From contig SNVD02010247.1 of the NCBI GenBank assembly GCA_013180625.2, forward strand, positions 307,501-371,500: a stretch of DNA of 64,000 nucleotides. Direction: 5' to 3'. The notes under the pieces were generated by a model. The model searched no databases and was not told the DNA's origin. It saw only the letters and a program-made list of their open reading frames with translations. A program made the translations under genes and the position numbers. The DNA comes from Boswellia sacra (lineage: Eukaryota; Streptophyta; Magnoliopsida; Sapindales; Burseraceae). Positions 43,262 through 54,281 of this stretch are shown here, piece by piece (the stretch's first letter is position 1; every line of letters starts with the position of its first letter).

Positions 43262-46200
43262 TCATGTCCAAACTTGAAGAAGCATTGTTGAGGAATTCGT
43301 TGAAGGCACCTTGAAGCTGTGAGCCAAGGCAGAGTTTGTGGCATCAGGCTGAATTATCTTAACTTCATAGTCTCCGTGAAAAAGGGAGGCCTCGAAGAAA
43401 CCATTAGCGTCTGTGGTAGCCTCAAACCTCGATTTACCACCCCACTCATGCAATAACTTATCTACAACATCCCCAGTCGGGAGATTCTTGAAATTGTTGT
43501 CGGTTAAACACATTGCGTAGCATCCCTGAGGTGACCAAGCTGCCCAAATTACGATTCCATGGACGCTAGGGTGACCATGTCCTTCCCTAAGGACCTGCTC
43601 GAGGTACTGTGCCTGCCCACATCATTGATCCAAGGAAAAAAAAATGTCTATTAGAAATTAGATAAATCTGATTGAAACAAAGACTAGTATTACACTTACA
43701 AATTATATAGATAAACCCTTCTTTACAAATTTATTTGATATTTAATTAAATGAGTTGACTTTTTTATTTACTCTTTCAATTATCTTATGATGAGATGTAG
43801 TTTGTATACAAAGTTGTATTATTCAAAGTATAAGAGTACAAGTGATCATAAAAAGTTTCTATTACCTGGTTTGGACCACTTGCAACATCTAATTCAGTGA
43901 GCCAGAGGGGAAGGCCAGTTGCAGCCAGAGTATCAAGAGAAGCTCTCATGTAAGGTAGGTTTGGGACATGGAAATGAGACTCGAGCCCGATAGCCATTCT
44001 TGCATTACTATTACCAGGATAACTTTGAATCTCTTTCAGCTTTTGGAGGTACTTAGCCGGTGCTGATGCCTGATCTCCACTATCCTCTATCGTGTTATAC
44101 TCATTCATAAACATCCAAGTTGATGGATCGGCTTGGTAAGCATTGTTGTAAAACATTGCTGATGCATTTTCCCCCATCTTACTCTCAAAAAATGAGTAAT
44201 GCAAGTTTTCGTTTACAACATCCCATGCGATGAGTTGGCCCTTGTATCTTGACATTACGGAATTTAACCTTTTTTGGGTGGCCGATTGAAGTTGCTCTGG
44301 TGAGAGTGAAGCCACCCAACTGGGTTGATATTTGGGGTCATCCCAAAATACGTTGTGGCCACGAACTGCAACGTTGTTTTGTTTCATGAATTGGAGCATG
44401 GAGTCCGCTGCTGAATAGTCCTCTTTGCCAGGGGAAGGTTCATTGCTGTACCACTTCATTTCATTTTCAAATGTTGTTAATCCGAACCTTGAAGTGAACC
44501 ATTTTTTATACTGGTCGTTGGTGAGGATGTTCTTGTTTGTAGCACAACCAATTGGCGCTTTTAAATCGTTTCTCTCGATAGAGATTTTTGCATTAGCCAG
44601 GGGATTGCCTTGTGTATCGATTGCTTGGATTCTTACTCTTCTCTTGCGTGTCTGCCAAAATTCATATTCGCTTTGGGAATTAATGATAAGCGATCACCGA
44701 AAGTTAAGTGGATATTTGAACGCTTTCAAAAGATTATACTTAATTGAATTATCGAAAGAATTATTTAAAGGAATAGAAGTTTGATATAAAATTAGGCAAT
44801 CAATATCAATATCACCCCAATTAATATTTCACCTTCTCAATGATTTGATCTTGATGGGACCTCCACTCCTGTTCACTGAAGGGTTGCAATGAGACGCTAT
44901 CGACCCATATCTCAACTGATGTGTTGTTGCTCTATAGAAATTTAGAAAAGTTTTAGAATCTTGGACAAACTATAAATGTTAAGAAAGAAACAAACTTCAA
45001 TACAACATGTATCGTGTGTGAGAAGAGAAATGGAATGGATATTTGACAACAAGAGTCTGTGCAGTGAAGCAAAATTAATGAAAGCGGTACGCATATATAT
45101 TTTATTATCACTATAAAGTACCTCAAAATAGAGTTCAGCCAAGCCAGATGAATCCACCGTGAGGCCACCCTTGAGCATGGACCAGCACTTTGACTTGGCA
45201 ACAACAGCACCAGCATGTTTAAACCCATCTGCTGTTTTGAAAACTGCTTTCACCGGAACTTCTCCTTCGCTCACTTGTAACCAAGCTGCGTCGACACGGA
45301 GTTGCATTAGACGATCCGTTCACTAGCAAACGATAAGTCAAGGCAAAACAAAAGGAGATAATTAAGGTTACATATACCCGAGAAAGTATAGAGCTTGTTC
45401 TTCCGCAGGTAAATTTTCTGTGAGATACTATCGTATGGTTGATTTCTAGTGTGAGCCACCATGAACGGGTTGCCTCCTGATTGTCTGTGTTCCAATTTTG
45501 CATTCCCAAAAGTTGACCATCCTTTCAGTCCACGATTCAACTCTGGGTTTGTGATGATCCCTCCACCATATTGAGGTTTATGGGGATTTGGCAAACACTG
45601 AATCAGACGGCCAAAATTAAAAGAAGAAAAATTAGATGTGATATCTTGGAATATATATATATTTTTTTATTGATCTATTGTTTCAAAACCTTATCAAATA
45701 GAATTGGGTGACATTATATAGACTTTAGCTCATTTGTTAATTGATGTGCTGGCCTTTTATTTCCTAACAATGTGTGAAACATGTACAATAGCAAATTGTA
45801 GGAAGGCTTGCCTCGACGGTTGCAGTGTAATCGTAAGTTAAAGCAGTACCCGCGTCAAACCCTGCAATGAAAAATGAGATTTGTTAATAGATTCTTTTGT
45901 CTTCTTCTATTTTTTTTCGGGACTATAATAAAATATAAGATATATACACTAATCATATATTGTGCTTATAAAAAAAATTTATGATTCATGATTTGTATAC
46001 CAATTTGATGATATTAATTTAATTACCGTTTACATGATCTTTCATTAGAGGATTTTCATTAATTTTCCAAATATTTTTTAGATATTTATTACCATATATA
46101 TCTTCTATTATTTCATTTTCATTTTTAATCAACCAAAAAAAAAGTATTTGCCTCCTTTCATGCTTTAAAAAAATTTACGAAGAATGTTTATAATATTCCA

Positions 46201-46418
46201 ATTGTTCATTGTTTTGTTAATCTTTCAATTGAATATGATCCACATCAAAGCTCTTGTTTATATATGTGAGATTGGAAGTAAGAGAGCCAAAACAAAGATT
46301 TTGAAAAAAAAAAAAAGACTTGTCGTTGAGAAATATGTATTGACCATGCCGTGCGTACATCTTCCTAAGCAGCTTTAAAATGGTCAGTCAAAGATTTAAG
46401 TAGAGCACATAATGAGAA

Positions 46419-46461
<43 letters not shown>

Positions 46462-46628
46462 CACAATGCAAAAGGGGAAACCTGCATTATAAAATGTTGT
46501 CAAGGTTTACACATCTTAAACAATTAAATTGACACTAGATATATATAAAGAGAGATTTTACCTGCAAAAAGGATTGTACAGAATGGCAAAAGCAACAGCG
46601 GATAATTGTTTTTCAGTCCGAGCTTCAT
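43262..46628 (-). CDS. Secreted GH10 endo-1,4-beta-xylanase with CBM22 (paralog 2)
   Basis: Expected to cut the xylan backbone in the cell wall. Seven exons on the reverse strand: 46562-46628, 45812-45861, 45378-45597, 45122-45285, 44833-44931, 43866-44651, 43262-43612. They total 1737 nt, 578 aa, the same length and intron positions as the gene at 25923-28741. Signal peptide: MKLGLKNNYPLLLLPFCTIL and on to about residue 26. CBM22: about 50-190 (NPELNRGLKGW to IWVDSVSLQPF). GH10 barrel: about 205-500, with acid/base Glu348 in WDVVNEN and nucleophile Glu453 in WLTELDV. The C-terminal part keeps IWAAWSPQGCY, the usual aromatic cleft motif. Intron 2 again uses a GC donor (gag|gcaagc). No stops or shifts; it should be functional. 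The upstream region has a TATA box and an RY-type motif. Confidence 0.95.
46426..46460. repeat. (TA)n microsatellite
   Basis: About 17 TA repeats in the region covered by the first intron of xylanase gene 2. Confidence 0.95.
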
Positions 46629-46732
46629 CACAAACCCCCCAAGCAGAGATATGCTATGCACAAAGAGCTATAAAGAGCAATCAAAAGAAATATGCTGCAG
46701 GCTATGATAATACCTGAGGCTGCATAGGCAGT

Positions 46733-46740
46733 TATTTATA
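46733..46740 (-). promoter_or_regulatory. TATA box of xylanase gene 2
   Basis: The reverse strand reads tataaata in gactataaataactgcc, about 105 nt before the start codon. A good match in sequence and distance. Confidence 0.6.
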
Positions 46741-46743
46741 GTC

Positions 46744-46756
46744 GACGTGCATGCAT
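46744..46756 (-). promoter_or_regulatory. RY-like and ABRE-like motif cluster
   Basis: The reverse strand reads atgcatgcacgtc: an RY core (CATGCA) overlapping a CACGTC word, directly upstream of the TATA box. RY and ACGT-core motifs together are typical of B3/bZIP-controlled seed genes. The functional reading is inference. Confidence 0.4.
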
Positions 46757-47241
46757 AACTTTAGCGAGCAGTAAAAGGTATGTGTATAAATATAAAGAGG
46801 GTTTAGTAATCAAATTAAAGGCAAAGATCTATGATTACCATTTACATATTGAACCACTTAAGGTAAAAAGAAAACAAAAAAGTTATACAGTTTTCTCGTA
46901 ACAAAATTTTTAGGATTATTACTTCAATTTTTTGACTCAATACAATACCAAATATATTGTAATATATAACTGACCCAAAAAGACATTAAATTAGAGCAAT
47001 AATATTACTTATGACAAATTTCTATTCTAAATTTTTATTCACAATTAATCAGTAATGCCAAGTAAACATGGTGATATAATAAATGACATAGTTGCTTTAC
47101 ATTTATATAACATTATTTGATCGGCATAATTTGGGATATAATTTTAGGATCTATGTATTATTAATTAAACTTTTAAAAGATTAGAGCAAACCCTAGTCCA
47201 CCAAGTTCATGATATAGCTTACATATTGTTCCTTCTTTTCT
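46757..47241. other. Distal upstream region of xylanase gene 2
   Basis: AT-rich. No gene or element recognised. Confidence 0.5.
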
Positions 47242-47249
47242 GCTCTGAG

Positions 47250-47651
47250 CAGGGGCGTAACAAATAATTTTTTTTTTCTTTTTTTGGGTGGGCTAAAATT
47301 TTCTACTCATATTTAGTTCTTAATCACTTTGATGAAATAAATTGTTGTACTAGAATACCCTTTTGTTATTAAAGAACTAAAACATAGAGAAGAACATGAA
47401 GGAAAAGATCTATACTAATAATTATTTTTTTGGCAAGATGAGATTTAGGTAGTCACCTTCTCTAATGAAATAACATAAAGAAAAATAGAAAGCTAAAGAA
47501 TTTTCCTTTTAAACTTGTACTATAAATTTGATTATATTTTTTTATTACACATAATTTTTCTTTTTTGCCTTTTTTAAATATGACTAGATTGTACATGTTA
47601 CACTTTTTTTACAAATTATACCGATGCAGCCACCCTCTAGTTACGCCGTTA
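47250..47651. mobile_element. Short hAT-like MITE
   Basis: The left end caggggcgtaac and the reversed right end taacggcgtaactagagggtgg are imperfect inverted repeats. The outer 8-mers gctctgag and gttctgcg agree at 6 of 8. CAGGGGCGTAAC is a common plant hAT end. About 400 bp, with no coding content. Confidence 0.7.
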
Positions 47652-47890
47652 GTTCTGCGTCTTAATATGCAATGTAGGTATGTATGCTTAGGTCATGTTA
47701 ATTTCTGTCTTTTCATTTTTATGTGATAAGGTTTTGTTGCATATAACTGTGAATCTAAAATTTTGAAAGATAAAAAAGCTTTTTTGAGGAACATAAATGT
47801 GAATATCAGAAATCTTTGGATTGGTTGCTTATCATGTAGTAGCTCTCATCAGATAAGATGGTTCCTTTGTTTGTTCATTTGTTACGTTCC

Positions 47891-47892
<2 letters not shown>

Positions 47893-47944
<52 letters not shown>
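47893..47944. repeat. Compound (CT)n(AT)n microsatellite
   Basis: 14 CT repeats run straight into 12 AT repeats, immediately left of the palindrome. Confidence 0.95.
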
Positions 47945-47968
47945 AGAGTATAAATTTAGGTGGAGCTA

Positions 47969-49402
47969 GTCTTAGTGATAGATTAAAAACTTAAGTCAAA
48001 TAAAGTTAGCATTGTTTTCAAAAGTGAGACAAGATTTTCAGGGGCGGTTCTTGATATCTTGTGAAGTGGTTCCCCTTTTTTTCCTCCCCGTCAGAATTTA
48101 ATGTATAGATAACTCTAGTAAGATTGAATGAAGGGCAGGGAAATTTGACTGCAAAGCAAAAGCTATTTTGGAAGGTCTTGGGTCTCCCTCGGATAAGACC
48201 GAATTATATCCGTTTCTTTATTTCTTTACTTCCTTTTCTTACACCAATAGTTAAGAATAGGCATAGATTTTCTCCAAGTAAAGAACTAGTAACTAGGTAT
48301 GTTACATCAACACGTAACATTTTGGTATTAGAGTCAGATATGGAGGAGCAAAAGCTGAAAACATTACGGGAAATTTGACCTTTTGCATCGAATCAATTTC
48401 ATCTCTAAAAGTTAAAATTTTTTGTAGAAGACATTCTACAACGAAAATCTCGTCATTGCGAAGTTGTGACAATAGGTTCGTGGCAGAAGGAAAAGGAACG
48501 AAAAAAATTCTGTTGCTGAAGGATGCAGTTTTGCCACAAAATTTTTTTGTGGCATATTCAATTCGAAAATGTTGCAAAAAGGTATGAGAAAGCACGAAAA
48601 AAATGGTGCTAAAAGAGTTAAGGAGACGAAAATATTTTGTTATTAATTGTCCCATTTTTGTAATGAATTTGATTTTATTGCAAAAAGTGTGATTTTGGGA
48701 CAAATATTGGAGGTTTTGGCAACAAAAAATAGTTCCCAAATTGCACATTGTGAAACATATTTTATTTTGTTGCAAAATGTGTGATTTTGAGACTAAGTAA
48801 TTTGTGGCAAAATGTTTGAAAATAGTGGCGAAATAAAAATGAGAAACAAATATTGAAACCTTCTAGTAACAAAATTTTTATTGCAATCTGATATATTTTA
48901 TCATAAATTTTATTTAGTTACAAAATGTATCATTTTGAGATAAATAATTTTGTCAAAATATAATAAATTTCAGTATAAATTATAATGAATAATGAAGTTA
49001 TAGGTTTTGAAAACAAAATTTTTAATTGCTAATTATTTATATTAACCACTAAATAATTATTAGTTATGTATGCTACCTTTTGAAGACAAATTATTTACTA
49101 GGTAATTGTTTTTATATTGCTATATTAAATTGATTTTGTGTTAAAATTCCTTGCATTACAAACGACATTTTAATTGCAAAAAATACTTTGTAGTTTATTA
49201 AAGGAAAATGTGAGCCATTTCTACTACAAATACAAATATTATGTCATAAAAGAAAATGCAAAATAAAACAAATAATGAAACAACTTTATATACAAATATT
49301 TATCTTCTATTAATTGATATACCACAAAAGATTTAAAGTATATGCAATAAAAACCAAAAGCATCGTATAGCCTAAGATTTGAAGATTTAAAAACAGCATA
49401 AA

Positions 49403-49435
<33 letters not shown>

Positions 49436-51242
49436 TATGGCCTAAGTTTTAGAACTATCTAGTCTAAGTGTCCAACATATATGTACACTGTTATCAAAAA
49501 CTTAAGCTTAAAAAAGTTTGAAGGCAAACTGGCTCTTGGCAATCATCTAAAGTGGCAACTAATACAACCATTCATCAACATAATAGCTCTAATTATCCGT
49601 ATCAGTAGCACTGGTGCTAAACCTTAGGAAATCATTTTCCTGATAGAGGAAAAAAATTATTGATGATGATTATGATAATGATGATGAATTCTAATTAGTA
49701 TAATTTAGGTCAGATTATGGTAAAATTGAATGGTATCAACTAAATATGGAAGTTATTTAATTATTTCAATAGATTTAGTATATAATAATATGAATTAATT
49801 TTAATTTTAATTTTAATTTTATTAAAATTTTACTTATGTTAAACTAATTTCTTTCCCATGTAATATGATGTGATATTAAATATGGTAAATCAATTGATAG
49901 AGGGCAAATATATTCATATAAAGTTATGTTCATTATTTGTTTTATTTTGCATTTTCTTTTGTCACATAATATTTATATTTGTAGTAGAATTGGTCCAAAT
50001 GTAATTTAATAAACTGCAAATTATTTTTTGCAATTAAAATGCCCTTTGTAGTCAAAGGAATTTTAAGACAAAATCAATTTAATATAGCAATATAGAAACA
50101 ATTACCCACTAAATAATTTGTCTCCAAAAGTTAGTATACATAACTAATAATTATTTAGTGCTTAATATAAATAATTATCAACTAAAAATTTTGTTTTTAA
50201 AACCTATAATATATATTATTTATTATAATTTATACCAAAATCTATTATATTTTGACAAAATTGATTATCTCAAAATGATACATTTCGTAGCTAAATAAAA
50301 TTTATGGTAAGATATATCACATTGCAACAAAAATTTTGTTGCTAAAGGTTTCAATATTTGTTTCTCATTTTCATTTCCCCACTATTTTCAAACATTTTTC
50401 CACAAATTACTTAGTCTAGAAATCACACATTTTGCAACAAAATAAAATTTGTTTCACAATGTGCAATTTAGGAATTATTTTTTTGTTGCTAAAACCTCCA
50501 ATATTTGTCCCAAAATCATACTGTTTGCAGTAAAATCAAATTCGTTACAAAAACATGACAATTACCAACAAAATATTTTCATTTGCTTAACTTTTTTAGC
50601 ACCATTTTTTTGTGCTCTCTAATACCTTTTCGCAACATTTTTGCATTGAATCTACAACAAAAATTTTTGTGGCAAAACTGCATCCTTCAGCAACATAATT
50701 TTTTTCGTTGCCTTTTCCTTCCGCCACGAACTTATTGTCACAACTTCGCAATGACGAGATTTTCGTTGCAGAATGTCTTCTACAAAGAATTTTAACAATT
50801 TAAGGACGAAATCGATTCATTGCAAAAGGTCAAATTTCCCGTTGTGTTTTCAGCTTTTGCTCCTCGATGTCTGACTCTAATACCAAAATGTTACGTGTTG
50901 ATGGAACAAGCCTTGTTACTGGTTTTTTACTTGGAGAAAATCTATGCCTATTCTTAACTATTGCGTAAGAAAAGGAAAGAAATAAAGAAAGAAATGGATA
51001 TAATTTGGTCTTATTCGAAGGAGACCCAAGACCTCTCAAAATAGCTTCTGCTTTGTATTCAAATTTCTCTGCCTTTCATTTCATCTTATCTTACTAGGGT
51101 TATCTATACATTAAATTCTAACGGGAAGGAAAAAAAAGAAAGAAACTTCACAAGAAATCAAGAACCGGCCCTGAAAATCTTGCCTCACTTTTGGAAATAA
51201 TGCTAACTTTATTTGACTGAATTTTTACACTTATCACTAAGA
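47969..51242. repeat. Large palindrome, arms about 1.35 kb, with retrotransposon-like outer parts
   Basis: The left arm (47969 to about 49325) and right arm (about 49880-51242) are inverted copies, about 85-90% identical by eye. Landmarks: agtcttagtgata / ttatcactaag at the outer edges, ggtcttgggtctccc / gggagacccaagacc-like at 48174 and 51020, caaaagctgaaaac / gttttcagcttttg, and tactacaaatacaaatatta near the centre. Each arm holds ttggtattagagtcaga, an LTR-retrotransposon primer-site-like motif, about 350 bp from its outer edge. Next comes cgggaaatttgaccttttgca, which resembles a CACTA-type end, then many ttgttgc/gcaacaa words. The loop of about 550 bp contains one of the two direct repeats described separately. 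Confidence 0.88.
49372..49656 (+). repeat. Direct repeat D, copy 1 (inside the palindrome loop)
   Basis: This segment starts gatttgaagatttaaaaaca and ends in ccttaggaaatcattttcct. It matches 51241-51505 in the same orientation, about 90% by eye, apart from different microsatellite lengths ((ATT)n/(AT)n). Confidence 0.9.
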
Positions 51243-51269
51243 TTTGAATATTAAAAAACAGCATAAAAT

Positions 51270-51300
<31 letters not shown>

Positions 51301-51505
51301 GCCTAAGTTTTAGAACTATCTAGTCTAAGAGTTCCACGAATATGTACACGTTATCAAAAAGTTAAGCTTGAAAAAGTTTGAAGGCAAACTGGTTCTTGGC
51401 AATCATCTAAAGTGGCAACCAATACAATCATTCATCATCATCATAGCTCTAATTATCCATATTAGTAGCATTGCCACTAAACCTTAGGAAGTCATTTTCC
51501 TGAGA
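51241..51505 (+). repeat. Direct repeat D, copy 2 (abutting the palindrome)
   Basis: Starts gatttgaatattaaaaaaca exactly where the right arm ends. It includes an (AT)n run at 51271-51299 and the shared ggcctaagttttagaact, and ends ccttaggaagtcattttcct. No coding frame. Confidence 0.9.
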
Positions 51506-51522
51506 GAGAGAGAGAGAGAGAA

Positions 51523-53264
51523 AAAATGCATTTAAACTATGTCAAAAAAACAAATCCTGGAAATAACAAGTTAGAAATAGATCAAAATTGTTCCAATTCA
51601 AATAAAACAAGAGTAACAAATCAGTTGGAGGATTCTTAGCTTTATTTTGTTAAATATTGTTGATTGTAATCTCAGGTTGTTTAAACAAACACTTACATGC
51701 ATCACAATAGCAAAAAGGTTTAGCGAAAATGACAGAAAAATCAGTAAGAACATAGGGCAAAACAGAGGAAAAATGCAAAGCGTTCGTGTTGTTACTGCAC
51801 ATATTTTTATCCAATCAAGTTCTTACTTTGACAATGCTTCAAGCTGATTTTTATGCATAACTTAGCATCTAATAAATGCACAACACATTGCTGAGAAAGG
51901 CATAAATTAACTAATTATTTAAGCTCCACAAATAAAATTATAAATCAGAAAAGTGATTCTAAATTAATTAATTATTAAATGATTATCGAAGGACTTAAAA
52001 AATGTTTTTTAAGAGTGTAGATAACATGGATCCACCCACAAAGATACTTTATTGATGCGCAACCTGTCCTTGATGATATCAACCACAAAGAAATATACAA
52101 AAACAAAATTGTCCCAAGATGGGTAAGAGAAATATTGACATCATATACAAATGAAATAACAGTCTCATTTCCATGGCATGCAAGCTGACAAAAGAAGATG
52201 AGCAGAAAATTAAAGGGTAGAGGCAAAGGCAAAGACACACACAGCCTAGATTGTCACCAAGCCATCAGACAAGGAACCAATGTGTCATAGCAAGACAACC
52301 TGGCAAAGCTACTCCTCAACCGCCTGCAATGAAAGTCCCTCCATTCCATTACATACCAATATTAGTTATATTGTTTAATGTCCCACGTCACCCTGCCTTT
52401 GGAGTCATTATTTTATCATGTATATAAACTATACTAAATGTTATCTCATGATTACGATTAACCTAGATCTAATTAAGTTCTAATTTGATGAACAAATAAG
52501 GTTAAACCCTCTTTAATTAAAGAACCCATAACAAGGCACAAGCACAACTTCACAACCACAGCCACAGCCACAAAAGCAACCACAATATTCAACAAGTGCT
52601 TTTCTCCTTTACTTAATTAAGTTTTGTTTAATTAATTAATATTAGATCACCAATGGCACGCATGCAATGGCTTTGATTTATAACACCAGTGATGGCTTTG
52701 ATTAATGGACCCCATATAGAATCATTTCATCAAACATGTACTATGCACGATAAGAGTTTCCAACAAAATACAGAGAAATTTTTGAATTTGAGACAACAGC
52801 AGATAAAGAGAAAAATCTGGGTCTTTCACAAACTGTTGCTTCACTTATCAGCATAAAAAGCAACAAAACAATTTGCTTTTACAATTACAAAAGATTTTAC
52901 AATCTTAAAACCAGTTATATATCTTAGCTGCCCTCTCTCCCAACACTCTCTGTAAATTCTGAAGGGAAGTGAACTCCAGAAAGTCAGTGTAACAACTAGC
53001 AAGGCACTCTCTGTAAATAGACAATTAGTAAATACATAACAAGAAAGAAACCTCTATGCGAAATATTTAATGAAAATAACAAAGACATCTCTGAGACAAA
53101 TGACACCTCTGAATGGGCTACGCAGCTTTTTCACTCTCTGTAATGGGATTTGAAATGCAGGACCGGGACTAGGCCGTTTCTGGCCCTCTTTGCCGAGCTC
53201 TGCAATAAAGAAGATTTTTTAGCTACTATATTCATAAAAAGACAAAGGAGAAACCAAGATCATG
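51523..53264. other. Intergenic region, possible weak transcribed sequence
   Basis: No convincing gene. A CCACAGCCACAGCCACAA patch lies near 52555. Around 53090-53200 the reverse strand has an acceptor-like ctttattgcag followed by an open segment of about 35 codons, which could be a terminal exon or a long non-coding RNA. Support is weak. Confidence 0.4.
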
Positions 53265-53273
53265 AAACTAAAT

Positions 53274-54272
53274 GGGAAAATTAAAAAAAAAATGGACACA
53301 ATTAGGGGTTTTTGATAAAATTTAGACACATTCTGAAAAATTTTTATGGCTTAGATACTTTTTTGATAAAAAGACTCAATTAACCTTACCCTTAATTTAT
53401 ATAATTAAATTTAGAAAAAAAAAGAAGTAAATGAAATAAAGAAATCAATCACTCCTTTATATATATCACTGTCTAAAATAATCTTCAACAACTGAAACTG
53501 AGCAACAAGATAAGAAAAAATTTCGTTATTCCCTCTCTAAATGACTAAAATATCCTTTGAAAATCAAACTTAAAAAAAAAAAGACGCGTTTCGTTATGAC
53601 GAAGAGAACACTCGACATGTCGAGTCATGTCAGATGTTTCAACCGATACTCGACATCATCATCGATGTTCACTCGATATGTCGAGTGTCGGTCCGTGCAT
53701 CCAACAAAACTCGACTCGTTATATCGAGTGTCGGTCGGAGTATCTGACAAAACTCGACACGTTATGTCGAGTGTCGAGTGAACATCGACGATGATGTCGA
53801 GCGTCGGTTGAAACATCCGACATGACTCGACTTGATTTTCACCATTTTTACACTCATCAAACCAAAAAATCAATCAAATAACACTTCGTTTAAGCCCACA
53901 AACACAGAAAAAATACAAAATACAAACCCAAACTCAAATTCTCAAATTCAAAATCCCTAAAATCTAACCCAAATCCCTAAACACAAAATAAGTTTTTCGT
54001 TCATCTTGTTGCGTTTCGGACTGCATTTTCGACGGTGTCGAGGGATATTGAAAGCTGGACAACAATAGACGGTTATGAAAATAGGACACGGGTTATAGAA
54101 ATAGGAAGAGGTAAGTGAAGGAAAGAGGGAAATAAAGAGTTTATGAATAAATTGAATTTCAAAGGGTATTGGAGTCTTTTTGTTAAGAAAGTGTCCATGA
54201 CATAAAAATTTTTTAGGATGCGTCAAAATTTCTTCAAGGGTCCCTAATTGTGTCTATTTTTTCAATTTTTTC
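53274..54272. mobile_element. TCGAG-array MITE, copy 3 (MULE-like, 9-bp TSD)
   Basis: TIRs gggaaaattaaaaaaaaaa... / ...attttttcaattttttc match copies 1 and 2. A perfect 9-bp TSD, aaactaaat, lies at 53265-53273 and 54273-54281. The interior is the inverted version of copy 2: the array at about 53585-53835, then the unique part (aaatacaaaatacaaaccc, attgaatttcaaagggtattg). A 100-bp stretch unique to this copy follows the left TIR (about 53395-53540). Confidence 0.93.
53585..53835. repeat. TCGAG-rich array in MITE copy 3
   Basis: Repeated gttatatcgagtgtcggtc, aaaactcgacacgttatgtc and related phrases. Like the arrays in copies 1 and 2, it can pair with itself. The phrase at 53630-53670 returns inverted at 53785-53825. 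Confidence 0.85.
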
Positions 54273-54281
54273 AAACTAAAT

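Noticed and set aside
44425..44784. 119-aa plus frame opposite xylanase 2 exon 6
   Set aside because: Antisense shadow of conserved GH10 coding sequence, extending into an intron.
48302..48775. 157-aa minus frame in the left palindrome arm
   Set aside because: The mirror copy in the right arm does not preserve the frame, and no domain is visible.
51975..52238. 87-aa minus frame with hydrophobic stretches
   Set aside because: No domain or splice support. Hydrophobic frames are common by chance in T-rich antisense sequence.
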